Assembly (NCBI GenBank): GCA_025936175.1
Contig: JAICTV010000005.1
Location: 1-60,930 of the forward strand
Length of the DNA: 60,930 bases
Reading direction: 5' to 3'
Source: Phycisphaerae bacterium
GTDB taxonomy: Bacteria > Planctomycetota > Phycisphaerae > Tepidisphaerales > Tepidisphaeraceae
Each line of letters starts with the position of its first letter. Within the stretch, counting starts at the first letter, position 1. Below the pieces are notes generated by a model. That model did not search any database, was not told the DNA's origin, and saw only the letters and a program-made list of their open reading frames with translations. This document shows positions 43,728-52,759 of this stretch, piece after piece. Position numbers and translations under genes: made by a program.

Positions 43728-44870
43728 TCAGCGTTGCGTGCAGACCCGGCGATAGAGCGCCTCGTACTGGGGAACGATGGTCTGGGCTGAGAAGAGGGCT
43801 TGCGCCCTTGAGCGCGCCGCGTCGCCGAGTGCCGCGCGGAGCGGTGGATCGGCGATGAGTTCTTCCACCGCGCGCACCAGGGCGGTGGAATCGCCCGGAG
43901 ACACCAATACACCGCTGACGCGATCCTCGATCACTTCCGGAATCCCGCCGACGCGCGTCGCGACGCTGGGGCACGCGAAATACATGGCTTCCAGGATGCT
44001 CAGGCAGAAGCTCTCGGTTTCCGACGTGACGATTCCGACGTCGGCGGCCTGGAGGTATTCCTCGATCGTCTCCACTTTCTCGCGCACGATGATGCGGTCC
44101 TCCAGGCCAAGCCGCCGCACCTCCGGCATGAAGGGGGCGAAGTGCTCGCCGGCCAGAACGAGGAGCTTGAACGACTGACGCTGTTGGATACGCGACACCG
44201 TCTCCAAAAGCAGATCGATCCTTTTGAGCGGGCGAAGGTTTGAGCAATGAACCAGAAGCACTTCATCGTCGCCGACGCCCAGCGCCTCTCGGACCTGCCG
44301 GCGCGAGCGCTGCGGAGTTCTCGGTGAAAAGAAATTGTGAATGACTTCGATCTCGCGATCGATCGGGAAGAGGCGATCGGTCTCCCGCTTGAGAAATGCG
44401 GAAACGGTGGTCACGGCGTCGGAACAGCGCAGGGCATGATGAATCGCCGGGCTGTAGCCGGGGTCGTGGCCGAGCAGGGTCGTGTCGGTGCCGTGCAACG
44501 TCGTGACGATGCGCGGCTGGCGCTGCGGCGGGAGCATCGCCCGCGCGAGAATGGCCGCGGTCGCGTGGGGGACGGCATAGTGGACGTGCAGCAGATCGAG
44601 ATCGTGGTCGCGGGTGACTTCCGCCATCTTGACCGACAGCGGCAGCGTGTAATCGGGATAGCGGAACAGGCCATAGTCGTTCACATCGACTGGATGAAAG
44701 TGCAGCCGCGCCGTATTCGTCGGAAGACGAAAGGGCCTTTCGTAACTGATGAAGTGAACATCATGGCCACGACTGGCCAGCGCTTCACCCAGTGCGGTCG
44801 CCAGCACGCCGCTGCCGCCGACCGAAGGATAGCAGGTGATTCCGATGTTGAAGGTGCGCTGGGCTGGCAT
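43728..44870 (-). CDS. bshA: BshA, N-acetyl-alpha-D-glucosaminyl L-malate synthase
   Basis: 380 residues. GT4 glycosyltransferase with the BshA N-terminus (NIGITCYPSVGGSGVLATAL), LLHVHYAVPHATAAILA, TTLHGTDTTLLGHDPGY, VIHNFFSPR and the nucleotide-sugar site SFCLSILEAMYFACPSVATR. It joins UDP-GlcNAc and L-malate, the first step of bacillithiol synthesis. Its start lies one base after the bshB1 stop, and it is the last of seven coupled genes. Confidence 0.95.
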   Translation of the reverse strand: MPAQRTFNIGITCYPSVGGSGVLATALGEALASRGHDVHFISYERPFRLPTNTARLHFHPVDVNDYGLFRYPDYTLPLSVKMAEVTRDHDLDLLHVHYAVPHATAAILARAMLPPQRQPRIVTTLHGTDTTLLGHDPGYSPAIHHALRCSDAVTTVSAFLKRETDRLFPIDREIEVIHNFFSPRTPQRSRRQVREALGVGDDEVLLVHCSNLRPLKRIDLLLETVSRIQQRQSFKLLVLAGEHFAPFMPEVRRLGLEDRIIVREKVETIEEYLQAADVGIVTSETESFCLSILEAMYFACPSVATRVGGIPEVIEDRVSGVLVSPGDSTALVRAVEELIADPPLRAALGDAARSRAQALFSAQTIVPQYEALYRRVCTQR

Positions 44871-44871
44871 G

Positions 44872-45609
44872 TCAGAATTGCCGCGCTCCGCGCCCGAGCT
44901 GCGCCAGCGAATTCACGACGATCGGGTCCCCGGGGAACAAAGCGATGGCGTGGCCGACGCCGCAGCGCAGGCCGTTCAGGCGCGCGCGGGTGAGCTGTAG
45001 CTCGACGTAGTTCCGCGTGCTCATCTGCGAAGCGTGTGCTTCCATCGCGGAAGTCCACGTCGCGATGAGTGGCGGCGCGGAAACGTCGATCAGGACGGGC
45101 GGAGTGTCTTTCGGCTCGCCTTCGCTCGTGCTGGCGTAGAAGAGCAGTTGCTCGATCGCGTGCGGTGGAAGATCGCGAAGCTCCTGCACTCCCCCGTAGC
45201 GCGCCAGACGGGCGGCGTCCCGCGCAAGCCGGCCCAGGACGGCGTGATCGGGATGCTGGTTTTCCACCACCGTGGGCGCGAGCACGATGCCCGGGCGCAG
45301 GCGACGGAAGATGCCGGCCAGCGTCATCGCATAGGCGGCGGAGTATTCGAAATGCGCATCGCCGCCGAGGTCGATGAATTCGAGTGTCGCGCCAAGGATG
45401 CGGGCGGAATTCTCCGCCTCGCTCGTTCGCTGGGCGGCAGTGCCGTTCGTTGCGGATTCGCCGCGCGAGCAAATCACGAAATGCGCCGCGCGACCGGCAC
45501 TCGTTTCAGCAGCGATGACGCCACCGCAGCCGAACTCGATGTCATCCGGATGCGCGCCCAGCGCCAGGAGCGGCGAACGATCAGGCTGGCAATTCGGTGT
45601 AGGCTTCAT
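44872..45609 (-). CDS. bshB1: BshB1, GlcNAc-malate deacetylase
   Basis: 245 residues. LmbE/PIG-L fold with zinc motif LALGAHPDDIEFGCGG and the later ENQHPDH. The C-terminus (SQMSTRNYVELQLTRAR, then AEAFxG-like ALFPGDPIVV) fits BshB1. It removes the acetyl group from GlcNAc-malate, the second step of bacillithiol synthesis. It starts 28 bases inside the end of the bshC-like gene. Confidence 0.93.
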   Translation of the reverse strand: MKPTPNCQPDRSPLLALGAHPDDIEFGCGGVIAAETSAGRAAHFVICSRGESATNGTAAQRTSEAENSARILGATLEFIDLGGDAHFEYSAAYAMTLAGIFRRLRPGIVLAPTVVENQHPDHAVLGRLARDAARLARYGGVQELRDLPPHAIEQLLFYASTSEGEPKDTPPVLIDVSAPPLIATWTSAMEAHASQMSTRNYVELQLTRARLNGLRCGVGHAIALFPGDPIVVNSLAQLGRGARQF

Positions 45610-46378
45610 CGGATCGATCGATCGTATCGCGAACGACGTAGGTTATCTCGGGCGCATCCGCCTTGCGCATGTATTCCTGTTCGCTCGCGCCGGCGACGTA
45701 GTGGGTGCAATGCAGCACGGACTGCATCCATGCAAGCCGCGTATCGCGCGTGGGGCTGATCTGCTCCTTGGTGAACTCGGTTGCCGGCAGGGTCAAATAG
45801 GCGTCGCCGCCTTGGTGGAGTTTCAGTCGGCCGTCTTGAAGACGGGCGCGGACGATTTCGCCCTGGTGGGGCACATCCACGTAGAAATCGCTCGTCTCGC
45901 AGGCGGCGCGACGAAACGCCGGGTCGCTCGATCGCGCGATTCGCAGCCCCGCGAGCAATCCCATCTGGCGGTACATCTCCAGGCAGAAGTCCGCGACATT
46001 CGTGGCAGGTGCATTGCGGAATGCCTGGACGTACTCCCGACAGACCTACGCGGGCAACTGCAAGGCAACCCTTCTTTGCCAGTCCGGCGAAACGCGCTTC
46101 AGATACAGCGGCGAATACTTCCTCTGGAGTTTGTTCTCAAAAACGAAGTTCAGCTCGAACGGTTCGCCGGAGGAATGATGGCGCAGCAGCGTCCGGGTTT
46201 CGCGCGGGTCGTGGTCGCTGTCGTGATAGAAAAAAACGATCTCGCCGCCGATCTCCTGCTGAAGTTTCCGCGCGGTTTGGATCTTGGCGAAGAGGAATCG
46301 TCGCGGGAAGAATCCGCACGGCTGCTGGCCGAAGCAGATGACAGGGGCGGCAGGGGTGGCGGCAGGGGGGGCGGTCAT
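45581..46378 (-). pseudogene. bshC-like gene with in-frame TAG stop
   Basis: The first part (46378-46049) encodes VICFGQQPCGFFPRRFLFAK and IVFFYHDSDHDPRETRTLL, which match the GQQPG and EDHDFxEI motifs of BshC-type cysteine ligases. A TAG at 46046-46048 ends it. Reading past the TAG in the same frame gives another 154 residues (VCREYVQAFRNAPATNVADF to DEAYTELPA) that run smoothly into the bshB1 overlap. A single C-to-T change from CAG would explain this. The full frame (265 codons) is still half the length of known BshC. It could be a pseudogene, a sequencing error or stop readthrough. The gene order with bshA and bshB1 supports the identification. Confidence 0.7.
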
Positions 46379-48090
46379 GATGCGGGAGATCCCTCATCGG
46401 GCCGCGGCCGCGCGCCGGCGAGAAGCTGCAACACCACGCTCAGCATTACGCACGCGAGGCAACCGATCACGTTGTACCAGAGATAGCTGATCTCCAGCCG
46501 CCAATACAGCACGAAGATGAGCAGTTGAGCGATGATGGCGGCCCAGAAGACGGCGGTTCCGCGGATCCACTTCAGGAAGAACGCCACGAGGAAGATCGCC
46601 AGCACCACGCCATAAAAAATCGACCCGACGATATTGACCGCCTGGATAAGGTTTTCGACGAGGTTGGCAAAAAGGGCGAACGCGATCGCGATGAGCCCCC
46701 AGAGCATCGTGAAGCACCTGGATGCGCGAACGTAGTGTGCATCGGTCGAATCGCGCCGGACGAGATGCCGATAGACGTCGATCGTTGTCGTCGAGCCCAG
46801 CGCATTGAGCTCGGCCGCCTTGGATGAAAGGGCGGCGGCGAAGAAGGTGGCGACCAGCAGGCCGATCAGGCCGTGCGGGAGATGCGAAAGGATAAAGGCG
46901 ATGAAGACGTAGTCGGCATCGTTGGCCTTGGTGCCGGGTACGACGGCGGCGAGGGTTGTTTTGGCGTCGGAGCGAATGGATTGCACGCGTTTTTCCGCCG
47001 CCATCACACCGGCACGTGCGGAACGCTCCTCGTTCGCGTCGCCGTTGTGCTTGGCCTGGACCCATTGCCGGATCAGCTTTTCCTTTGCCTCGAACGCGCT
47101 GTCGAACTCGCGATCGAGCGACTGAAGTTTCTGCTGCGGATCATGTTGGACCGCGAGTTTCCACGCCGGCTGATTGAAGAAGAGCGGCGGACGTTCGAAC
47201 TGGTAAAAGACGAAGAGCATCACCCCGAGCATCAGGATGAAGAACTGCATGGGGATTTTGCAGACCGCGTTGAACATCAGCCCCATCCGGCTCTCGCGCA
47301 GCGACGCGCCGGAGATGTAACGCTGCACCTGGGACTGATCCGTTCCGAAGTACGCGAGCGCCAAAAACATCCCACCGAGCACGCCGGTCCACAGCGTGTA
47401 GCGGCGATCGGGATTGAGCGAAAAATCGACGGCGTGAAGCTTGCCGAAACCACCGGCCACCGTCAGCGCGTCGGTGAATCGCAGCTCCGCCGGCAGCTTG
47501 TGAATCAGCGTGACAAACGCCGCGAGCATGCCGGCGAAGATGACGCCGAGCTGGTACTTCTGCGTGTGGCTGACGGCATCGCTGCCGCCGGCGACGGTGT
47601 AAACGATCACCAGCAGCCCGCTGCAGACGATGGTGAGATCGAGCCGCCATCCCATGACCGTCGAGAGCACAATCGCCGGCGCGTAGATCGTGATGCCGGC
47701 GCCGAGCCCGCGCTGAAGCAGAAAAAGCGACGCGCCGAGCAGCCGCGTCTTCGTATCGAAGCGCTGGCCGAGAAATTCATAGGCGGTGTAGACCTTCAGC
47801 CTGCGATAGATCGGAAGGAAGATCGCAGAAATGACGATGAGCGCCAGCGGCGCGCCGAAATAGTTCTGCACGAATCCCAGGCCGCTCTCGTATCCCTGCC
47901 CCGGCGTCGAAAGGAACGTGATGGCGCTGGCTTGCGTGGCCATGACCGACAGGCCGATGACCAGCCAGCGCGTGTCGCCCGCGCCTTTGAGATAGGCATC
48001 GAGACTTCGGCGGCCGCGCGTGCGCCAGATCCCGTACCCGGCGATGCCAAGCATCGTTGCGAGCAGCACGAGCCAGTCCAGGGCGTTCAA
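46375..48090 (-). CDS. Sodium:solute symporter family transporter
   Basis: 571 residues with about 13 membrane segments. SSS features are LVIGLSVMATQASAITFLST, VQNYFGAPLALIVIS, YTAYEFLGQRFDTKTRLLGA, YTVAGGSDAVSHTQKYQLGV and the AALSSKAAELNALGS motif. A soluble helical insert lies at residues ~305-370. It starts at a TTG that overlaps the TGA of the 51-residue gene, which is why this start was chosen. The solute is unknown. Its place in the bacillithiol operon is notable. Confidence 0.9.
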   Translation of the reverse strand: MNALDWLVLLATMLGIAGYGIWRTRGRRSLDAYLKGAGDTRWLVIGLSVMATQASAITFLSTPGQGYESGLGFVQNYFGAPLALIVISAIFLPIYRRLKVYTAYEFLGQRFDTKTRLLGASLFLLQRGLGAGITIYAPAIVLSTVMGWRLDLTIVCSGLLVIVYTVAGGSDAVSHTQKYQLGVIFAGMLAAFVTLIHKLPAELRFTDALTVAGGFGKLHAVDFSLNPDRRYTLWTGVLGGMFLALAYFGTDQSQVQRYISGASLRESRMGLMFNAVCKIPMQFFILMLGVMLFVFYQFERPPLFFNQPAWKLAVQHDPQQKLQSLDREFDSAFEAKEKLIRQWVQAKHNGDANEERSARAGVMAAEKRVQSIRSDAKTTLAAVVPGTKANDADYVFIAFILSHLPHGLIGLLVATFFAAALSSKAAELNALGSTTTIDVYRHLVRRDSTDAHYVRASRCFTMLWGLIAIAFALFANLVENLIQAVNIVGSIFYGVVLAIFLVAFFLKWIRGTAVFWAAIIAQLLIFVLYWRLEISYLWYNVIGCLACVMLSVVLQLLAGARPRPDEGSPAS

Positions 48091-48242
48091 CGAAATGCCC
48101 GCGAGAGAGCCGTCAGAAGAACGACCCAGGTCACGAAGATCAGGAGCACCGCGAGATACACGGCGCGCCAGGAGCGCAAGGCCGGGAAGCCCGTGCTCCG
48201 GTCATCGGCAGCGAGGGGATTCGGGTCGGTGGGATCGTTCAT
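48087..48242 (-). CDS. 51-residue single-span membrane protein
   Basis: MNDPTDPNPLAADDRSTGFP leads to one membrane helix (WRAVYLAVLLIFVTWVVLL) and a short basic end (SRAFR). Its ATG overlaps the stop of the PIG-L gene (ATGA) and its TGA overlaps the TTG start of the symporter. These overlaps support a real gene. It is probably a small companion subunit of the symporter. Confidence 0.78.
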   Translation of the reverse strand: MNDPTDPNPLAADDRSTGFPALRSWRAVYLAVLLIFVTWVVLLTALSRAFR

Positions 48243-50725
48243 TTGCCCAGCGAGACCAGGTTTGAAAACAACCGGTACGCGCCCGGGACGCCGGCGGGAA
48301 GCTCGCGGAAAAAGACGAGCCCCGTGTACACGAAATATCCCTTGCCGTGCGGCGCGATGAGCAGGCTGCCTTTCTTCGCCCCTTCGCCCGGATCGTTGCA
48401 CGCCAGGATCGGCGTCCAGTGCTCATCCCACTCACTCGGGAAATAAATCCCGCGCTCCTGCACCCAACCGTCGAAATCGGCGGGGGTGATCTTGTTGGGC
48501 GTGTTCAGCGCGGGGTGATCGGGCGCCAGAAACGTGACGGCGGCCTGCTCGTCGGTGACGCGCTCGCCCGAAAGCCGCAGGTCAAACGGCGCGAGCTTGT
48601 TCGTCTTGAGCCCCTCGGGCCGATTGTATTGCTCGATGACGTTGCCGCCGGCTTCAACGTAAGCGAAGAGTGCCGGCATGTGGTCGGCAAGGTCCGTGCG
48701 GACGTTGAACGCGCGCACGCCGATAACGACCGCGTCGAACCCCTTGAGCTTCTCGGGCGTGAGATCCGCTCCGGCAAGCTGCGTCACCTCGTAACCCATC
48801 TGCGTGAGGCACTGCGCGACGCTGTCGCCGGCGCCGGGGATGTAGCCGATCGTCTTTCCGCGCTTCGCCAGGTCCAGGCAAACGCTTTTCAGTCGGGCGT
48901 GCGGCTGGAGGAGGATCGGGGGGATGTGGTCGTATCGGATTTCGATGCGCTGGTTGTCGAAGCTAGCGTTGCCGACCTGCGCGCGGGCGGCGAGGCTCGC
49001 GCTGGCGGGTTGCGACGGCGCGGTGACGGTGAAGGTGAGCCTGGCGCGATCGCCCACTGCGGAAAGCGCGAACGGCAGCGATGCCGGCTCGACCTTCCAC
49101 TCCTGCGGCGCCTCGAGCTTCAGCGTGCCCGATGCGTCCGCGCGGGATGTGACGACCTCGATCACCACCGGATGCGATGCGCCCGGCGCGAAAAGCTCAA
49201 CCGGAGAGGCGAAGCTCAGCGAGACCGGCGGGATCACTTCCATCCGGCGGGGCGCCGGCTTTCTCTTCGCATCCAGCTCCATCGCGACCGGCTCATCGGG
49301 CAGGATCAGCGTCTGGCCGGAGATCTCGAAGACGAACTCGATCGGAAACGCCGGCGGGTTCTCCGGCCGGCCGATCAGATTCGGATCATCGACTCGAGCC
49401 ATCCCCGCTGTGCCGTCTTCGCGAAGCCAGTAAGGCTGAGAGAGCGGAGTGTTCGCGGGCAAGGTTTGCGTGGATTCTCGGATCGCGGGTTGATTGCGCT
49501 TCAATTCGGCGCCCTCCGATCGGGCCGCCGTGACGGGGTAGCGCACCGCGGTCCAACGCACGGGCACATCCGCGTGCAGGTTCACGGTGTGCCGCATCAT
49601 CAGCGCTTCGCCGGGAACCACCTCGGAGTTAGCGATGGTCGTCTGCACGGTGAGCCCGAGACACGCCGCTACGATGCGATCGAGCAGTCTGCGTTTTTCA
49701 TCGATGATCACATCGCCGGGCAAGGCCGCGAGACGCTGGCGCAGCTTCAACAACGCAGGCACACTGCCGGCCGGCTGATCGGGATCGAAGTGTGCGATGA
49801 CGTCGTCGGCGAGCGTGCCGATCTCGGCTCCGCCGCCAGGGACGCGCGCCCAGGTGGTGTCAACATCGTCGAGAATGTCCTTGGTCGCCGCCTCGCCGCC
49901 GAGCAGGGTAAACTCCGCGCGAGCGCCGCCACCACCACCGCCGCCCCCGGTGAAATTGCCGAAGCCCTGTGACTTGTGCATCGCTCGGCTTCGCGCGGCG
50001 AGTTTTCCGAAGCTCTCGCCGGAGACCGGATCGTTTCCGCCGATGTCGAGAACGACGGTTCCCCCTCCGCGGCCATTCAGGAGGATGCGCTTGGGCTGCC
50101 AGGGCGTGAGGCTCTTCAACTGATCGGCAAACGCCTTGGGATCGCCGCACTGCTTGAACGCTTCGAGCGCGAGGATCGCGGATGCGGTGTGGTGCCCGTG
50201 CGTGCTGCCGCCGCTATCGGGTGAAAATCGTGTGATGACCACGTCAGGCCGGAACGCGCGGATCACGCGCACGATGTCTGCCAGGACCTGCTGGCGATCC
50301 CAGATCCGCAGTGTCTCCTCCGGCGTCTTGGAAAAGCCAAAGTCGAGCGCGCGGGTGAAGAACTGCCTGCCGCCGTCGATGCTGCGGGCGGCGAGCAGTT
50401 CGCGGGTCCGGATGACGCCGAGTTGTTCGCCGAACTCCGGTCCGAGCACGTTCTGTCCGCCGTCCCCGCGCGTGAGCGAAAGATACGCCGTGCGATAGTG
50501 CCGCCCGCGCGCCAGGTAGGTGATGAGCTGCGTGTTCTCATCGTCCGGATGGGCGGCGACATACAGCACGCTTCCCATCTCGCGGAAATTCTGCAAGTCC
50601 TGAAGGATCGGCGAAGCCGCCACCGGCGCCACCGTCGCCGCCGCGCGGATCATGCTGCCCGTCCTGCCGACGAACAACACGACCAGCGCGATCCATCGCC
50701 CGAGCTTTCGAGAGCTAAGCGGCAT
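48239..50725 (-). CDS. Large exported PIG-L (LmbE-like) deacetylase
   Basis: 828 residues from MPLSSRKLGRWIALVVLFVG (signal peptide or anchor). The zinc deacetylase domain comes first: GSVLYVAAHPDDENTQLITY, FSPDSGGSTHGHHTASAILA. A run of eight glycines follows (~residue 265). Beta-sandwich domains come next, with a ThuA/GATase-like C-terminal part (TIGYIPGAGDSVAQCLTQMG, DAVVIGVRAFNVRTDL, GNVIEQYNRPEG). This long architecture resembles PIG-L proteins found with SSS transporters. The start ATG shares one base with the stop of the DUF2911 gene. Confidence 0.88.
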   Translation of the reverse strand: MPLSSRKLGRWIALVVLFVGRTGSMIRAAATVAPVAASPILQDLQNFREMGSVLYVAAHPDDENTQLITYLARGRHYRTAYLSLTRGDGGQNVLGPEFGEQLGVIRTRELLAARSIDGGRQFFTRALDFGFSKTPEETLRIWDRQQVLADIVRVIRAFRPDVVITRFSPDSGGSTHGHHTASAILALEAFKQCGDPKAFADQLKSLTPWQPKRILLNGRGGGTVVLDIGGNDPVSGESFGKLAARSRAMHKSQGFGNFTGGGGGGGGARAEFTLLGGEAATKDILDDVDTTWARVPGGGAEIGTLADDVIAHFDPDQPAGSVPALLKLRQRLAALPGDVIIDEKRRLLDRIVAACLGLTVQTTIANSEVVPGEALMMRHTVNLHADVPVRWTAVRYPVTAARSEGAELKRNQPAIRESTQTLPANTPLSQPYWLREDGTAGMARVDDPNLIGRPENPPAFPIEFVFEISGQTLILPDEPVAMELDAKRKPAPRRMEVIPPVSLSFASPVELFAPGASHPVVIEVVTSRADASGTLKLEAPQEWKVEPASLPFALSAVGDRARLTFTVTAPSQPASASLAARAQVGNASFDNQRIEIRYDHIPPILLQPHARLKSVCLDLAKRGKTIGYIPGAGDSVAQCLTQMGYEVTQLAGADLTPEKLKGFDAVVIGVRAFNVRTDLADHMPALFAYVEAGGNVIEQYNRPEGLKTNKLAPFDLRLSGERVTDEQAAVTFLAPDHPALNTPNKITPADFDGWVQERGIYFPSEWDEHWTPILACNDPGEGAKKGSLLIAPHGKGYFVYTGLVFFRELPAGVPGAYRLFSNLVSLGK

Positions 50726-51300
50726 CACTTCTTGACCGCGTAGGGGACGGAATACATCGTGTCCTCCCACATCAGCTTCAGCACGCCGCCGCCGGCGGGG
50801 TCCTTGCCCACCGAGATGGTGAACTGATCGAGCGGCTTCTCCAGCGCGCCCTTCTTCAAGTCCACCCGCGCCTGGTCCCTGGCTTCGTCGTAGACCTTCT
50901 TCATGTCCTTGTAGTCCTGGCCCCACTGTCCGACCTGCTTGTTGATGATCAGCTTGGCCGAGCCATCTTCGTTGGGGAGCGTCCAGAGCGTGTACGCGCC
51001 GGCGGGAATGGTGGCGTCGCCCATTTGAATGTCCTGTTGCGTGATGAAGAGCGTGGCTTCGTCGGCGCCGGTGCGCCAGACCTTTCCGAAGGGAACGAGC
51101 CCGCCCCAGATTTTCCGCGGCTCGCCGGTCTTGGGGTCTTTGGTGTACGGCCGCCCGTATACGACGGTCACGCGATTTCCATCGACAACCGCGCTGACGG
51201 TTTCGTGAGGGCTGACGCGCTTCTGCTGGGCCAGCAGCGGAGAGGCGCACACGGCGAGCATCGCCACAGGAACAAGAAGTACGGATCGGACGCTAAGCAT
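50725..51300 (-). CDS. Exported DUF2911 protein
   Basis: 191 residues with a signal peptide (VLLVPVAMLAVCASPLLAQQ). DUF2911 stretches are ISVEYGRPYTKDPKT-like VTVVYGRPYTKDPKTGEPRK, VPFGKVWRTGADEATLFITQ, IPAGAYTLWTLPNEDG and LIINKQVGQWGQDY. The function is unknown. AAGGAGAACACG precedes the ATG, and it is the first gene of the seven-gene bacillithiol operon. Confidence 0.9.
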   Translation of the reverse strand: MLSVRSVLLVPVAMLAVCASPLLAQQKRVSPHETVSAVVDGNRVTVVYGRPYTKDPKTGEPRKIWGGLVPFGKVWRTGADEATLFITQQDIQMGDATIPAGAYTLWTLPNEDGSAKLIINKQVGQWGQDYKDMKKVYDEARDQARVDLKKGALEKPLDQFTISVGKDPAGGGVLKLMWEDTMYSVPYAVKK

Positions 51301-51474
51301 GGCGTGTTCTCCTTGGAGGATTTGGGGGCACCGGGAAACGGTACTCAGCGAACCGGAGGTTGTCTAACCAGCCCCCGCGCGGCCTGTTACGAGACAAATC
51401 TCGAGCATGCAGCGAAGCGTATGAATCCAGCACGCGAGGACGGATTCGCAATGCTGTGACCGTGTGCGGATCCT

Positions 51475-51780
51475 TCACCAACGCACGATGACTGCGCTCG
51501 CGTCATCGGCGAGCGAGGTTGTCTTGCCGTACTCGACCACTCGCTCGATGAGGGCGGTCGTTGGCTGTTGAGCGTATTGTAGCTGCGAAACAAACAAGCC
51601 AAAAAGCGTCTCGCCGAACCGCTGCACGGCCGATTCGTCATCCGCGGCCGGTGCAGGCTGTTCCATGATCCCGTCGGAGACGATGACGAGCTGGCCTGAG
51701 GACGGCAGTTCGATCGATGCGAGACCGCCCGGCGGTTTGCATCGGGCGGGACAAGACTGATCTCCGGCACGTAGATCCTT
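51475..51780 (-). pseudogene. C-terminal remnant of a PP2C/SpoIIE-type phosphatase
   Basis: The frame after an upstream TGA reads KPPGGLASIELPSSGQLVIV, SDGIMEQ and, near the end, LADDASAVIVRW. These match the last third of SpoIIE/PP2C phosphatases (PGGxxSIELxxxGQLVxxSDGxxE, then the metal-binding DDA). No start codon fits, and the N-terminal two thirds are missing. It is followed by the sigma factor remnant upstream. Confidence 0.55.
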
Positions 51781-51983
51781 TCAGTCTAGTACTACGCGAT
51801 GACCACCCCGGCCCTGCGCCGAAAACTCAGACGAACTAAAGCGGTGCGCGCTCGAGTGTCGTGCGCGGGTCCACACTTACGTCATGCTGAGGTACTCCGA
51901 AGCATCTGTCTTCCACGGTGAGCCGCTCCCGCTTCGCGGCCAAATCCTTCGCGGAGTCGCTCAGGATGACGGCCTCACCGACG

Positions 51984-52554
51984 CTACAGGCGATCGCGCG
52001 CCGCTTCACAGAACTGGACGGCGGGGCGGAGGATCCTGCCATCAAAGGTACGCCAGACGTCCTGGCGGCCTGATTCATCGCACTCCTGCTTCATCCGTTT
52101 CAGCGCCTCGGCCAACAACTCGCGCGCCCACGCGAGGTTGTAGGCCTCCGACGGGTCATCATGTCCGCCTTGCAGTTCGGAGGCGGCCGGAAGTTGCTGG
52201 ACCGGCTTGCTCGGAGCCCGCGCCGCCGCCGATCGACGTCGCTGCTCACTGGCGACGCGTCACCACGACGAAGTTCCGGAGCCGGCCGCGCTCCTTCTGC
52301 GCGCGCTCGAGCAGATTTTGTTCGATCACCTTGTCGGCGATGAACCCCTGGAGCAGATCGTCGGCGCGATCGGACGGGATGCGGCGCACTTCAATCAAAT
52401 GCGCGCGCAAGGCCGGCAGATACCGCTTGAGCAATGCTTCCAACGCGCGGCGCTGTTCCTGCGGATTCGCCTGTTGCCCCGCGCGCTCGACGAGTGACCA
52501 CTGCGTCTGCGGAAACGCCGACGGTGCCTGCGCGAAATCGCGATCGTTCCTCAT
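51984..52554 (-). pseudogene. Frameshifted sigma-70-family (ECF-like) gene
   Basis: The first frame (52554-52246) encodes FPQTQWSLVERAG, RRALEALLKRYLPALRAHLI, DRADDLLQGFIADKVIEQNL and ERGRLRNFVVV, the N-terminus of a planctomycete ECF-like sigma factor, then stops. A different frame continues with HDDPSEAYNLAWARELLAEA, LKRMKQECDESGRQDVWRTF and DGRILRP, the next conserved part, then stops at 51984. At least one frameshift and a 3' loss have inactivated the gene. Confidence 0.7.
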
Positions 52555-52759
52555 CGAGGCGCCATCACAATCCACTTCGCGGGAAGCGGACGCCAGAGGC
52601 CGTGCCCAGTCGAGCCGGTACCGGGAAGTCTGCTCGCACAGCGATCGCAGCCATCGCAGCCATCATGTCGATAAGATTATCGGGGACCGGCGCAAAGCTC
52701 CCGTTTTGGATCTGCACTGCGCCCGCCGAGTGCGGCGAACCGTTAGCCGGCGCTTGGCT

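Larger units (their letters stand above)
51301..52759. other. Decayed region with no intact gene
   Basis: This 1.46-kb stretch between the DUF2911 gene and the PEP-CTERM autotransporter gene holds two gene remnants (annotated separately) and spacer. No complete frame with a credible start is present. The spacer at 51781-51983 and 52555-52759 shows nothing recognisable. Confidence 0.65.
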
